Part shown: positions 32,420 through 43,290 of the stretch, in pieces
Position numbering within the stretch: the stretch's first letter is position 1
Layout of the letters: every line of letters starts with the position of its first letter
Assembly: GCA_034231615.1 (NCBI GenBank)
Contig: CM067316.1
Location: 26,211,593 to 26,275,592, forward strand
DNA length: 64,000 bases
From: Meghimatium bilineatum
Lineage: Eukaryota; Mollusca; Gastropoda; Stylommatophora; Philomycidae
Direction of reading: 5' to 3'
The notes under the pieces: generated by a model
Seen by the model: only the letters and a program-made list of their open reading frames with translations
Databases searched by the model: none
Told to the model about the DNA's origin: nothing
Program-made: the position numbers and the translations under genes

Positions 32420-32990
32420 CTAATATAAACAATGCGGGGGACTGCGCAGTTGAGATCAAGAGAAGAACGGCAATGGTGCTGGAAAAATTAAAACAGATAA
32501 AGAAACTATGGCAAGGTACTAACATAAGAACTAAATTGTGTTTACTACGACCATGTGTATTTCCTGTGGCGACATATGGATGTGAAGCATGGACACTAAA
32601 TAAAACAGTGGCCAAGAATATAACATCATTTGAATTAAAGTGTTATAGAATAGTTCTGAGAATACCATGGACAGCGAAGAAAACAAACCAGGAGGTGTTA
32701 TGAACAATTAACGTCCAGGAAGGCTCTTCTGAACACCATATTAAAGAAAAAGCTAGTTTTTTCTGTCATATTAAGAGACATGAAGGCATGGAGAGAGTGT
32801 TACTGCAGGGGATGATAGAAGGCAACAGGGGAAAAGGCCGACCAAGACGCCGTTGGACAAAAGATATTCAAGAATGCCTGCGCATGTCACTGAAAGATGC
32901 AGGACAACTTGCTCAAGACCACGGAGAATTCAAGAGATCCATAGGAAAGACTATGTTCTGGAAAGAATATGTCACTTGATGATGATGATG
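32420..32990 (+). mobile_element. RTE-like LINE C-terminal fragment
   Basis: Two frames cover it: AMVLEKLKQIKKLW-GTNIRT, CLLRPCVFPVATYGCEAWTL, VAKNITSFELKCYRIVLRIP, WTAKKTNQEVL, then after a stop and shift, FCHIKRHEGMERVLLQGMIE, GKGRPRRRWTKDIQECLRMS, GEFKRSIGKTMFWKEYVT. It ends with TGATGATGATG (32978-32990). One of the clearest copies in the window, with one in-frame stop and one shift. Confidence 0.88.
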
Positions 32991-33224
32991 CCTTCCTGTA
33001 TATGATAACTGTTTTAACTTGTACAGATTTTCTGTATTTTGTAAAGAATACACAAGTTTCATTAAATATGATGGTACTTCTTGTGTCCATAAAGAAATCA
33101 TTTTTGAATGAATATTTTCCTTAATATATAATGGTTTATTTATACAGAATTTGGGGTAAAAATGCAGAACTGTAGAGTTTATTTATGATGACATACAGAA
33201 TGATGCTTCTGGAAGTTACAAGTG

Positions 33225-33500
33225 TGATATAGCTTATGTAGTGTGATATAGCTTTTGTAGAGTGATATAGCTTGTGTAGTGTGATATAGCTTATGTAGTG
33301 TTATATAGCTTTTGTAGCGTGATATAGCTTTTGTAGTGTGATATAGCTTATGTAGCGTGATATAGCTTTTGTAGTGTGATATAGCTTATGTAGCGTGATA
33401 TAGCTTACCGGTATGTAGCGTGATATAGCTTTTGTAGTGTGATATATCTTATGTAGCGTGATATAGCTTTATGTAGTATGATATAGTTTATGTAGTCTTC
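33225..33500. repeat. 19-bp minisatellite x about 14
   Basis: Unit GTGATATAGCTTATGTAGT and variants (TTTGTAG, GCGTGATA). Confidence 0.93.
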
Positions 33501-33625
33501 TTCTTTGTTCACTCATAAGCCTCTGCATATTAGCAGAATGTAGTCCAGAATGCGCTGTGTCATGATTTATAGCTTAGCTGCAATATCTGCACCTTTTAAC
33601 CTGAAAGATCTGACTTCAGCACATT
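33500..33625 (+). repeat. dispersed repeat A, left half
   Basis: CTTCTTCTTTGTTCACTCAT ... TGCATATTAGCAGAATGTAG ... GCTGCAATATCTGCACC ... TGACTTCAGCA. Diverged copy. Confidence 0.65.
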
Positions 33626-33984
33626 GCTTACGTAGTGTCGCAGGATATCTAAATATAAATGAAAAGTATTGTAATATGTATGTAGCATAATGGAACATCT
33701 GAATGTATAGGTGTCAACTAGTACGGATTTTCCATATTGATGCAAATTTTCAGTCTCCAAAAAAACTCCACAATTTTGTTTTTTTTAAAAAAAAAAGGTA
33801 ATTTGGTATTACATCTTCAATAATTACTAACAATGCTGACATTTTGCACATACTGAAATTAGTGATGGGCAAACAAAAAATTTTTCTTTTAAATTGTGAG
33901 TTTTTGGGCTAAATACTGATATTTTTATTGAAATACGGAAATACATTGTCACATACGGATTTATGGAAAAATAAGTTGACAACT

Positions 33985-34230
33985 ATATGAATGTATGTAT
34001 AACCTAACATCACATCTGAATGTAAGTATAACCTAACATCGCATCTGAATGTATGTATAACCTAACATCACATCTGAATGTAAGTATAACCTAACATCAC
34101 ATCTGAATGTAAGTATAACCTAACATCACATCTGAATGTATGTATAACCTAACATCACATCTGAATGTAAGTATAACCTAACATCACATCTGAATGTATG
34201 TATAACCTAACATCACATCTGAATGTATGA
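33985..34230. repeat. 29-bp minisatellite x about 8
   Basis: Unit TGAATGTATGTATAACCTAA-CATCACATC with TAAGTATAACC variants. Confidence 0.95.
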
Positions 34231-34234
34231 GTTA

Positions 34235-34430
34235 TTGGAGATTATTATCATGGTAGTTAAGTGGTTAGTGCACTGGCTTAATTTCTAACTGAAAATATTT
34301 TAAAATAATAAATTGCTCCTAGATTGATCCAGTCTAAGGAAATGGGTACCAGATCGTCTGGGAAAATGAACGCGGTGGCATGATGCTAACCACAGCATTC
34401 ATTGCTATGCTATTGGTCAATGAAAAATAA
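34235..34430 (+). repeat. SINE-like element
   Basis: GTAGTTAAGTGGTTAGTGCA-CTGGCTTA resembles a tRNA-derived A-box head. AAATGGGTACCAGATCGTCT corresponds to AAATGGGTACCGGATTAATC in the SINE copies at 44.2 and 51.7 kb. Degenerate. Confidence 0.5.
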
Positions 34431-34789
34431 GGCCTAACTGTATTCCCTGCACCTGTATTGTCCTGCACCTCAGACTTAAATTAGGGAAACGTTACTATTT
34501 ATTTTTATTTTACTCTTTAAATCAATAGCTGTAAAATGGGCCAAATGGCTCCCCTGGGGCTGCAGTACTTTACTGAGGGATAACTTATAGTAAAGTAACT
34601 CACGAATTCAAGATCTGTATGATATAACTCCATAGATATTCCATTAAGGTGTAGCAACTCATGATCTATGTTGATGATTAGACATTTTTTTAAACTTGGT
34701 AAAGTTCTCTTTATTAGTCGGTACGACTAACCTGCATTCTGACTGTATCTCATGTCTCTTAAATCCAGAGTCCATTCAGTCTTCTTAAC

Positions 34790-35430
34790 TTGTATATGTA
34801 ACATAACAGGATGTCTGAATGTAAATGTAACATAACAGGATGTATGAATGTAAATGTAACATAACAGGATTTCTGAATGCATATTTAATATAACAGGATG
34901 TCTGAATGTACACGTAACATAACAGGGTATTGGAATGTATATGTAGCAACATTTCTGAATGTGCATGTAACATAACAGGTATTGGAATGTATATTTAATA
35001 TAACAAGATATTTGAATATAAAAGGTGAAGGTAGGTTCCAATGGCAGCAACCTGCCATTGGGGATGAAGATAACTCTTCATGTACTAAGCCGCAGCAACT
35101 ATTAGGTGGGAGTGGCCAGTTCCCTTCCTTGCTGTCTTTACCTCCCCTTACTCATGCATCATGTAAAATTTACAGCTGAGTCGACTGGAGGAGTGGTCGT
35201 GTCAAGCAAGAAATCATGGCCTGAACATTTTTGTGTGTCTAGACGTGGTTTTGAACCTGGCATGCTGTAACCCAGTGATAGCAAGCAAGCTCTCTTATCA
35301 AATAGGCTACAGTGCTCCTGTAGCCTATCTGAATGTACATGTAACATAACAAGGTATTTGAATGTATATGTAATAACAGGATATCTGAATATAGGCCTAT
35401 ATGTAACAACATGATATCTGAATGTATATG
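34790..35430. repeat. 29-bp minisatellite, split by an insertion at about 35025-35325
   Basis: Units like TGAATGTAAATGTAACATAA-CAGGATGTC at 34790-35020, resuming at 35326-35430. Related in sequence to the 33985-34230 array (TGAATGTA...AACATAACA versus ...AACCTAACA). Confidence 0.85.
35025..35325 (-). repeat. probable SINE insertion in minisatellite
   Basis: Non-minisatellite sequence with GGCAGCAACCTGCCATTGG at its left end. On the minus strand it has a tRNA-like head: GAGCACTGTAGCCTATTTGA-TAAGAGAGC and CAGGTTCAAAACCACG (B-box). No clean target-site duplication is visible. Confidence 0.45.
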
Positions 35431-36120
35431 TATTTATTCTGGCCCATGACCAGCTGTGTATTTGTACATTTGGCTGATGGACCAAAAAAAAGTTGCAGAC
35501 ACTTGTTTACAAAATTAGTATTTGTTTGAATTGCTAAATAAATAATAGAAAAGCAACTTAATAAAAGTGTATATCATAAATGTGTCTAAGAAAAACTAAT
35601 GTTTGTTTGTTAACTTTTAGCATGCTGTCTGTGACTAGTCTACAGGTGCAATGTATTTTGTGCCAGTATCATCAACTTGAGTCACTCGCTGCTAAGCAAC
35701 GCTTTCAACAAGGAAATCAAGATTGTAAACTAACATAATTTATTTGGGTAACAAAGGAATTGTAAGTAGACATTTAAATTCTTTTTCGATTTGTGTTAGT
35801 GGGGTAAAATATCATGGTAGAGTTTTAGTCAATACTGTTTTGCAATCCGTCATTTGAAATTGCAACCATTTTTTAGGAATATTTTTCGGATTCCAATGAC
35901 AAAGTATTTCTTTGTTTTATGAATGCTAATATTGTTTCTCAGCTCTAGAAAGCTGAGGATTGGGACAACAGTTTTTTGTCAAATGTGTCTGGCTGAGAAA
36001 AGTATTGTGGGTGTAGTTGTTAGTGCCCCTTCAGGTTACAATAATCTCTGGTCTCGCGACTTTCCTGAAGTTGTATGATCATTAGACCTATGTGATAATT
36101 GATGTGTTTCATTTGTTTTC
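35431..36120. other. no gene recognised
   Basis: Unassigned AT-rich DNA upstream of the weak exon candidate at 36125. Confidence 0.4.
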
Positions 36121-36124
36121 ACAG

Positions 36125-36232
36125 ATGATATTAAGAACACATCAGTTTGATTATGAAATAGACATCAGAAACAGAATAGGCATAGGCATTTACTGTATTA
36201 CGCTTATATCCAGAATTGAGAATATGGAACAA
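36125..36232 (+). CDS. possible exon, unidentified
   Basis: An acceptor-like CATTTGTTTTCACAG precedes ATGATATTAAGAACACATCA, and a good donor GAGTAAGTAAGT follows. The frame is open for 36 codons (starts MILRTHQFDYEIDIRNRIGI, ends RIENMEQE). No homology is recognised and there is no partner exon in view, so it may be chance. Confidence 0.2.
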
Positions 36233-36499
36233 GAGTAAGTAAGTCACTATTTGTCAACATAAATATTTAATCATCTTCACCATTATGTTGCACACATACA
36301 CCAACAAAACTTACATCATTACATTCAGTAGCCATTCCTATATTTTCATAAAAAACAATTATACAAAAATCTCCAACAACGAAATTTGTATTGCGTTTTC
36401 CAAATACCCTCCATAAATATAAATTACGTTTAAAGTAAAAAAAAAAAATGCAGTTGCATAGGAAAACAATGCAATTTTAATGCAGAGTGCTAAAGGTTA

Positions 36500-36625
36500 A
36501 TGCTCACTTCTGCTGGATCTATCCTGTAGTATGACAATGGTCCTACCTAGATTTCCAGCATGATATAGTCCAGATGGCAGAGGTGCATTATTTGTGTAAA
36601 TAGCCCGACACATTTGACTTTGGCT
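36500..36625 (+). repeat. dispersed repeat A, variant B
   Basis: TTCTGCTGGATCTATCCTGT ... GACAATGGTCCTACCTAGAT ... CCAGCATGATATAGTCCAGA ... ATAGCCCGACACATTTGACT. Variant B shares start and end motifs with repeat A. Confidence 0.65.
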
Positions 36626-37498
36626 GAGAAACTAATCAAAATGTACGTACTAATAAGAGAAATGTGCAACCCAGCAGCAGTTTCAGAAAAAAAATCAGAA
36701 AAAAGATGATGGATATATTTAAGCCTCATGATGAGAAGGAATAACAAAGGAATTTCAAAGCTAGTCCTCAGATAGAAAACAAACAGCATGTAAAATAAAA
36801 ATTTAGACCTAGAGAGACACTGACAAGAAAAACTACAATGACAGAAATTGAGTTCCATGCCGAGATTCAGAAACTCATCCAAAATGTAGATGTATAATAA
36901 GATACACTGCCAGTGCTATGCAACATCTGATGACACAAGAAAGATGCAAGAAGAATAAAAGCTTGCAGAAGCATTGATTTACAAAATAAAATACACATAC
37001 ATTTCATCATTTATTTAACACATACAAAAATGGTGAATTATTTTCTTTAAATATGCTTTGGATATAAACATTTTAATTAATTATTAATGAAATAAATATT
37101 AATGTGCACTAAACTGTCAATGATATCACCTCTCCAGTTAAGAATATTTGTGCAAATATATTCATTGACTTTCATAAAACAGTCAAAAACTTTAATATCC
37201 TTTTCCAATTTAATTGAATCACCTATTGTGTTATGCCAGTATTATAAATGCATGTTATGCCATATTGTTTTGAGAGCATTAAACTTCATTAGTTAAAACA
37301 AAATTTGATAAGTCCAATTCAAGAATAAACTTATAAAAACCTTAGATCTGCTATCCTTATAAATTAACACTACAACTACTAAACAATGTTAAATGCATTT
37401 GATCACCGGGGATAAAATAAACACAACAAAGGTATACAGTAGTATTACTGTCCAAATTATAAATATACATTTACAGGTAAACAAAACATTGATTTACA
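36626..37498. other. no gene recognised
   Basis: AT-rich. 36845-36960 weakly resembles the LINE RT-tail piece at 32025 (AAGATACACTGCCAGTGC, GCAAGAAGAATAAAAGC). Confidence 0.4.
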
Positions 37499-37510
37499 CA
37501 GTAGTACAGA

Positions 37511-37599
37511 GCTCACAAACACATGCATATATCACACAATGGCATTGGGTCAAAGGGCATGAGCCCATGGACCGCTGGATCAGCAACCAACCAACCAAA
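37511..37599 (+). mobile_element. 89-bp 5'-truncated LINE 3' end, 11-bp TSD, (AACC)n tail
   Basis: AGTAGTACAGA is duplicated at 37500-37510 and 37600-37610. The insert contains AATGGCATTGGGTCAAAGGG-CATGAGCCC, then CGCTGGATCAGCAACCAACC-AACC. It is the same 3' end as the 594-bp copy at 43291-43884. Confidence 0.88.
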
Positions 37600-37919
37600 A
37601 GTAGTACAGATTGTGGGGTAAAAATGTTGGAATCTTGTTCAGGTTTTTATAGCTCTCTATGACTTAATCTAGAACCGTGTACATATTTAAATGGTCATTA
37701 TTTCATTAAATTATCCATACTGGCTGAATATGGATCATTGATAAAGTAAGCACATGACTGTCAACTTTAGATGCATGACTATCACATTATGACACCTAGT
37801 AGCACCAAACTCATCTTGTTCAAGCTGTATAGGTCCATCATAGGGTTCACAGTTTTTATCTTGGCTTACACAATTTTCTCCATCAATATGTCTTTGATTT
37901 TGTCTTTTTTGCCATATTG

Positions 37920-38345
37920 TCAGTGGTAACATTGTGGACCCTAAGTAAAACAGTGGCAAAGAAGATCAACGTCTTCGAGCTGAAATGCTACAGAAAGATA
38001 CTTAGAATATCATGGAAGGAAAAAATCAGAAACTCAGATATTATAAACACATTGAAGATTCCAGAGGGTTGGTTACTAAACACAATAACAAAAATAAAAC
38101 TACGCCTGTTTGGTCATATAAAGAGACACAATTGTTTAGAAAGACAAATAATGGAGGGAAGAGCACCTGGGAAGAAGAGAAAGGGCGAACCAAGAAGACG
38201 ATGGACTGACAACATTAAAGATAACATGAATACATCGCTAGAAAATGCAAGCCACATCGCCCAAGAGAGAGAGGTTCAGAGAGTTCATTGGGAAGACAAC
38301 GTTCTGGAAGGAATATGTCACATGACACAACATTGTAGTTCCAGG
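37920..38345 (+). mobile_element. RTE-like LINE C-terminal fragment
   Basis: A single plus-strand frame reads TLSKTVAKKINVFELKCYRK, ILRISWKEKIRNSDIINTLK, LRLFGHIKRHNCLERQIMEG, KRKGEPRRRWTDNIKDNMNT, SHIAQEREVQRVHWEDNVLE. Unbroken over about 140 codons but 5'-truncated. Related to 32420-32990 and 55450-55740. Confidence 0.85.
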
Positions 38346-38599
38346 GATGGTATCAGTAAGGACACAATGAGGATCTATAGTGCTTGAGGAAATATTGTTC
38401 ATTTATTTCTGTTTAGGCTTCCAAATAGCTATGTTATGCTTTAAAATAAACAGTGCAGTAAATGCTTAAACTTATGACATGCTGACCTTCTCACCAATAG
38501 CAAAGTGGTAGTCAATAAAAAATATCAGCCTAATACTGTATTGTCTATTATGTCTTTAAAAAATATCAGCCTAACACTGTATATGGGCAAGAGCAGTAA

Positions 38600-39310
38600 A
38601 GAAATACACAATAGATGTAGTAAAGCATACAGAATAAAATGTAGCTTCAGAAACAAAAATGTAGATTTAAACACCAAAATAACACTATTCAAAATGATTA
38701 TGCCAACACTGTACTACCAATGCCAAATATGAACAATGGCAGCACAAGTCAAACATAAGCTTGTGACAGCTGAAATTGCATGCTTATGCAGAATCCTAGG
38801 AATATCGCTAAGAGATCGAGTGAGAAATGAGGACATTAAACAAAGAACCAGCACTACCCCAATCTTGGAATATATTAATCTCTTAGCTGCAGAGGTATTC
38901 TTAAGGATTCGATGAAAAACTGCTGCCATTTTCTGGAGTTCCTCCTCCTCTTAGCTGCCAATGGAAAAAAATCTGTCTGGAAGCTTATAATAAAGCACCC
39001 AGACAAATTGTTTGCCTGGAAAACTACACAGAAGATCTCAGCAAAATGGCGACAACCCCTCATTGTATCCTTACGGATACCTCCGCAGCTAATGGGTTTA
39101 AGAGACAACAGATCAGATGGTTTGCACACATCAGCAGACTACCATCAGACAGCAAGCTATGTTACACAGATACAGTGAATACCTAGAGGCCGATCACAAA
39201 AACAATGGACCACCCGAAATAAAAGTGGTGACAAATTCCACAATATACTCAGCCTACACAAGCGCCATCTCTAGAAAACCCTGATGCTGAAAGGCAACAA
39301 AGGTTTTAGC
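38600..39310 (+). mobile_element. LINE ORF2 C-terminal fragment, interrupted by a TTAA MITE
   Basis: The plus strand reads RCSKAYRIKCSFRNKNVDLN, TKITLFKMIMPTLYYQCQI, KLVTAEIACLCRILGISLRD, TSTTPILEYI and, after a 219-bp insertion, KRQQIRWFAHISRLPSDSKL, then NNGPPEIKVVTNS. The 3' end leads into AATAGATAGATAGATAG (39308-39328). Same family as the reversed copy at 18960-19460. Stops and a shift are present. Confidence 0.85.
38879..39097. mobile_element. MITE with TTAA duplication (piggyBac-type)
   Basis: TTAA flanks the 219 bp (38875-38878, 39098-39101). Removing the insert and one TTAA restores the LINE reading E-Y-I-K-R-Q-Q exactly. Ends are inverted: TCTTAGCTGCAGAGGTATTC at the left, and in reverse complement CATTAGCTGCGGAGGTATCC at the right. 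Similarity extends about 55 bp inward (ends with GCCATTTT). TTAA target preference is the piggyBac superfamily hallmark. No coding capacity. Confidence 0.85.
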
Positions 39311-39329
39311 GAATAGATAGATAGATAGA

Positions 39330-39900
39330 CCACTGTATTAGTGGTTTTCCTTATGGATTATCTGAACACTGGGCGAGTTGACCTGCCGCAACTAGAGACA
39401 CGTTTAAGCAATCTGATATATCACTGCACTATTGTCGTCTTGGGTGCCCTCTTCCCCTGTTGCCGTTAACTCTACCTTCAGCTTTTAATCTTTCTATGCT
39501 TTATATCTCTTTATATGACCATAAAAAACAGCTTTCTTGTTAGGATGTTGTTATGGAGCCAGCCCTCTTCGATGTTTATTGATCTTAATACTTCTTGATT
39601 TGCCTTTATTAGTTGTCCATGGTATACATAAAGTTATTCTGTAGCATCTCATTTCGAAAGCAGCGATTCTCTTTGCTATTGTTTTATTGTCCATGCCTCA
39701 CAACCATATATTGGCACTGGAAATATGCATTTCTGATCACACATAGTTTGGCTATGCTACTGGTATCTTGCCAAAGATTATTCATTTGCACAAGTTTCAA
39801 AGTTGCCACTGTAATTCTTCTCTTGATTTTGATAGTGCAGTCTCCTGAACTTATTTATGTTTGTGCCCAAATACTGAACATTTGTTACATCCTCTAGTTC
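39330..39900 (-). mobile_element. RTE-like LINE fragment
   Basis: The minus strand corresponds to the plus-strand piece at 20300-20580 (decayed RRRW, DCLN-S and SVFR-IRKT residues), continuing to 39900 with patterns like VPIYGCEAWTIKQ (39690-39730) and IKREELQWQL. Multiple frames. Confidence 0.6.
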
Positions 39901-40079
39901 AAAATATGTTTAGTCCTAACTCTAATTTCATCCTACAACTAATACAGCCTTATCCTAACTCTAACCCTAATAAATGCACCATAAAACATGCCAGCCTATG
40001 TGGCAACTAGGGCCTGGAGTCTAGTTCAGAGTGAAAAAAGAACGATCACTGTTTTCTTTCCAGGCAAAACTAAAGAAAG

Positions 40080-40480
40080 TTGGGGGGATAGGCTGACAAC
40101 ATGTCATCTCTTGTATCAATTTAGTTTTGTCTGCTATCAAATAATCCCATGGATGACGAAGAGTTGCAGACCAGCAGACATTGCACCTTTATCCTTTTGT
40201 GGCAGACTATTAGATGACGAGGAATACTAGATGTGCTATCACTTTGGATTAGTCTGAAAATCTGACAAAAGAATTATGAGATAGTTGCCGAGATGTGTGT
40301 GCTGTAACTCTGGCAGGACATGGTAATCTTGGGATATCTGCACAATGGAATGCATCCCTTTCAGGACTAAACATGCATCCATAAGCAACATTACACATCT
40401 ATGCCTTTGAGACCTTATATGAGTCGGGTGTCACCTCAGTTACATTACTGAGAAGAGCCTGTGCTGCTGTCAGAAAGACC
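40080..40480. repeat. dispersed repeat R, copy 2
   Basis: Diverged relative of 2140-2560 in the same orientation (GGCTGACAACATGTCATC ... GAATTATGAGATAGTTGCC ... ATGCCTTTGAGACCTTATA ... CACCTCAGTTACATTACTGA). Confidence 0.6.
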
Positions 40481-40539
40481 ATGCGTTATTAAGAGGGTAA
40501 CACATACTCAAAGCTAATTGGATTATTTCATTATCATTT

Positions 40540-40690
40540 CAAATGTGTCTGGTCACTGGCGCAAATAAAATGTCAACTCATCGCATTTTTGTTTTCTGGA
40601 CTCATCTTTCTGGAAATCTAGTAGGACTATTGTCCTGCTACACGAGAAATCTAGTGGGAGTTTGAGAACAAACATTGAAAAAAAAATCAT
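40540..40690 (-). repeat. dispersed repeat A, variant B, reversed
   Basis: TGTGTCTGGTCACTGGCGCA ... CTGGAAATCTAGTAGGACTA ... TGTCCTGCTACACGAGAAAT ... GAGTTTGAGAACAAACATTG. Same family as 36500 and 53960. Confidence 0.65.
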
Positions 40691-41216
40691 CACCACCTTA
40701 AAAGATATTCCAAAAACATCTCCATATTTGAAAGAGTACACAATCCCAAAAAATCTACTAGAAATGACATTCATGTTTTAACATCAAGAACCTTGTACAC
40801 CTACTTAAAAACTATGGTAGTGAAATGTATGCACTAAGTACCTAATACATTAATGAACACATTTCTGTATATTATTGAAATTCCTGTTTACATTATATTC
40901 TTTGAGCATATTTATAGAACTTTCTCAAAAGCAATGGCACATTGGGAAACTCAGGCCACTGAGTAGGAAGAACCAAATTATTCAATACCAAAGTATTCTA
41001 TAAAAAAAACAAAATGTTTTCTTCTTGACTTGCTTTGAATAAAGTTTCTTGCTAATTTGCTTTGATAATATCCATAGATTGTGACACCTTTGTTTGTCAA
41101 CCTGTAAAACTTTTTCAGACCCCCCCCCCACCTTGCCCAAATTACCACAGTTTATAAACAGCCATTATACATAATTTCATGATTTTCTGGAAGAACTAAA
41201 AACTAGAATATAAACT

Positions 41217-41222
41217 TTTATT
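41217..41222 (-). terminator. candidate polyadenylation signal of the 41.8-45.7 kb gene
   Basis: AATAAA on the minus strand about 570 bp past the stop codon. Not unique in this AT-rich region, so the true 3' end is uncertain. Confidence 0.3.
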
Positions 41223-41329
41223 TCTGTATATGTCCAGTCTTCTTAGATGGTGTAAATGTATAGTTTACAAATAATTGTGTAAATATAAAATACTTAGAAA
41301 ACTAAAGTTTTTTTCTTCAGTTTAACATA

Positions 41330-41500
41330 TTTCATGAAATCAGAAAACCACAAATTTTTAATAGGCACAACATTATACCAGGTTACAACATTATACCAGG
41401 TTACAACATTATACCAGGTGTGTTAACTTGACTAGATAATATATAAACAATAAAGATAAAAATAGTCATCAGTGAGATTCTTTTCTTGTCTACTTGTAGA
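41330..41500. repeat. duplicated segment, copy 1 (3' flank of gene)
   Basis: GAAATCAGA...CAACATTATACCAGGT (an 18-bp block tandemly repeated three times here) ... TGTTAACTTGACTAGATAA ... AACAATAAAGATA...TTGTAGAACAAGATTTAAAATG aligns with 44030-44225 in the intron of the same gene. Confidence 0.65.
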
Positions 41501-41790
41501 ACAAGATTTAAAATGGTAAAATATAGATTAAATAGAAAGAAGCAAAACTTAACACAGTATATAGAGGAATATCTAAATCATTTCCTTCCATTACTTCCAT
41601 GATACTCTCTTAGGACTTTTTAAAATTGTAAATATTATTAATACATTCTTTACCAGAAGCCGATGGGAGTGGCTTGACTCCCCATCAAATATGACAGTAT
41701 GCCACCCACAGCGGCTTGGCAGAGTGAAAACATTTAAATTAAGTATTCTCATTCTCTACAACTTCGATGTGCACCTAATCTTAACTTGAA

Positions 41791-42764
41791 TTAAACTGTT
41801 GTATGTGTTGGTATTCTTGGCTTAGGAGCAGGTTTTGGTCGGTTGTTTTGTTTAGCTGAAACATTTTGTAATCCCTCAGAGCTTCCTGATAAAGAATTTG
41901 AATTTAACAATAATGTTTCCACACCTTTGACAAGATCCTGTGACTTCACTAAACACTGCCTGCTTTTAGGTTGTGGTGATGAGGGAACAATCTGGTCTTT
42001 CTCAACAGGAATACATTTCTTGAGACCTCGGGGTTTGGGTTTTGGAAACTCAGCAACTATACTGATGAAGGAGTCCGAATCATTTAAAGTAATTGATTTT
42101 AAAATTCCTTGCTCTTGAGAAATGTCACTTTCCTCATTCCCATTATGGTCTTCCTTAATATTACTGTTCGACGAAGATGACTTTCCATATCTCTGTCGTG
42201 TCTGAGGAATGGGAGGATTTTTTCCATCTGTCTTATTATCTGGGGTCTGAAATGTTCTGTCTATATTCTGAGGTGGCAGTGGTGGCTTTGAATCAGGTGG
42301 CTTCATATACTGATGTGTAACAGTCAATGCAGTATTAACCACATGTACTGTTTCTGCCTTTTCATGTCTGTGGTCAAAGTTGACTTTGCTACTTTTTGGA
42401 GTATCTTCTCTAGGTTTTACACTAAGTTTGCTGCCTATATTATTTCCTAAGTTTGTCGCCCAATTTTTTGCCCTGGTGAATGGTTTTGGAACACTGTTAA
42501 GTGTTTCGCTTACAACTTCTATACTACCACTTGCTTGACGATTTGAAGAATTTGTCATATCTGCAACAGAATGCTGTGCTAAGTGGTCAAGGCTGCCTGG
42601 AACATGTATTTGAGAGTGCCCAGCAAATGTATTCTGCATCATGCATGGTGGTGGCAAGGGTTTATGTGTTGATACCAAAACAGTATCAGTTTGGCTTGAT
42701 ATGTCAGTGGTAATTGATGATTTTATGGGATATGTTTCCACATCTTCATAAAAGTTTTCTTCAA
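41791..42764 (-). CDS. unidentified SH3-ligand-rich scaffold-type protein, terminal exon
   Basis: Acceptor TTTTTTTTTTCCAG ends at 42765, followed by 324 codons to a TAA at 41791. The exon begins in the middle of a codon (TT GAA GAA) and joins exactly to the single G left by the exon at 45385-45653, giving DE-VEENFYEDVETYPIK. The protein part is hydrophilic, Ser/Pro/Lys-rich and without a recognised domain. It has probable SH3 ligands (HKPLPPP, SKPPLPPQNIDR, NPPIPQTRQR, FPKPKPRG, NNRPKPAPKPRIP) and ends HTTV, which fits a class I PDZ ligand. It may be a cytoskeletal or signalling adaptor tail. This is inference from motifs only; I do not recognise the family. Not repeat-derived and free of stops. 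Confidence 0.85.
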
Positions 42765-42814
42765 CTGGAAAAAAAAAATAAAAGAGTAATAAGATACTTT
42801 AGAATAGTCTAGAG

Positions 42815-43147
42815 CAGGGGTGGGCAAACTTTTTGTGCAGAGGGCCGCATTGAAAATTGTAAAGCTATTGGAGGGCCGCATATAATATTATGTATGTTTT
42901 TGTTTAAAATTCTTGGTAAGTAATCAATTAAATATTTTTATTGTAAAGAAAGGTAGTTTTACATAATGTAGATAACTTCTGAAATAAATTACATTTCTAA
43001 CAGACTTACACTATAACAGTATATTTTCTAATATGGATAAAAGGTTTTGCAAATATTTTAACAATGTTCGTGTATTTAAAAATGTGTTTGAGGGCCGCAA
43101 AATATCCAATAGCGGGCCGCATGCAGCCCGTAGTTTGCCCACCCCTG
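42815..43147. mobile_element. non-autonomous hAT element (MITE), 8-bp TSD
   Basis: The 333-bp insertion starts CAGGGGTGGGCAAACT and ends with its exact inverse complement. GTCTAGAG is duplicated on both sides (42807-42814 and 43148-43155). Subterminal GAGGGCCGCA motifs occur near both ends. Eight-bp duplications and the CAGGGGT...GGGCC ends are typical of hAT/Charlie-like elements. It lies in the intron of the SH3-ligand gene, 50 bp upstream of the terminal exon's acceptor. No transposase. Confidence 0.95.
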
Positions 43148-43290
43148 GTCTAGAGAATATTGTCTTATAAATAAAATAAAAATATAACTGTGGCAAAGAG
43201 AATTGGTTAACTTTGGTGGTAGACAGGTTAGTGGACCAGTCTCACAAACACAATTTGCTTAAATTTGCTCACAGTTTAAAGTGCAGTCTA

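Noticed and set aside
39940-39985. Interstitial telomere repeat (CCTAACTCTAACCCTAATAA)
   Set aside because: Only one partial TAACCC-like unit in irregular context.
41843-42118. 91-residue plus-strand frame
   Set aside because: Antisense shadow of the terminal exon of the scaffold gene, which has matching splice phase.
42501-42713. 70-residue plus-strand frame
   Set aside because: Also a shadow of the terminal exon.
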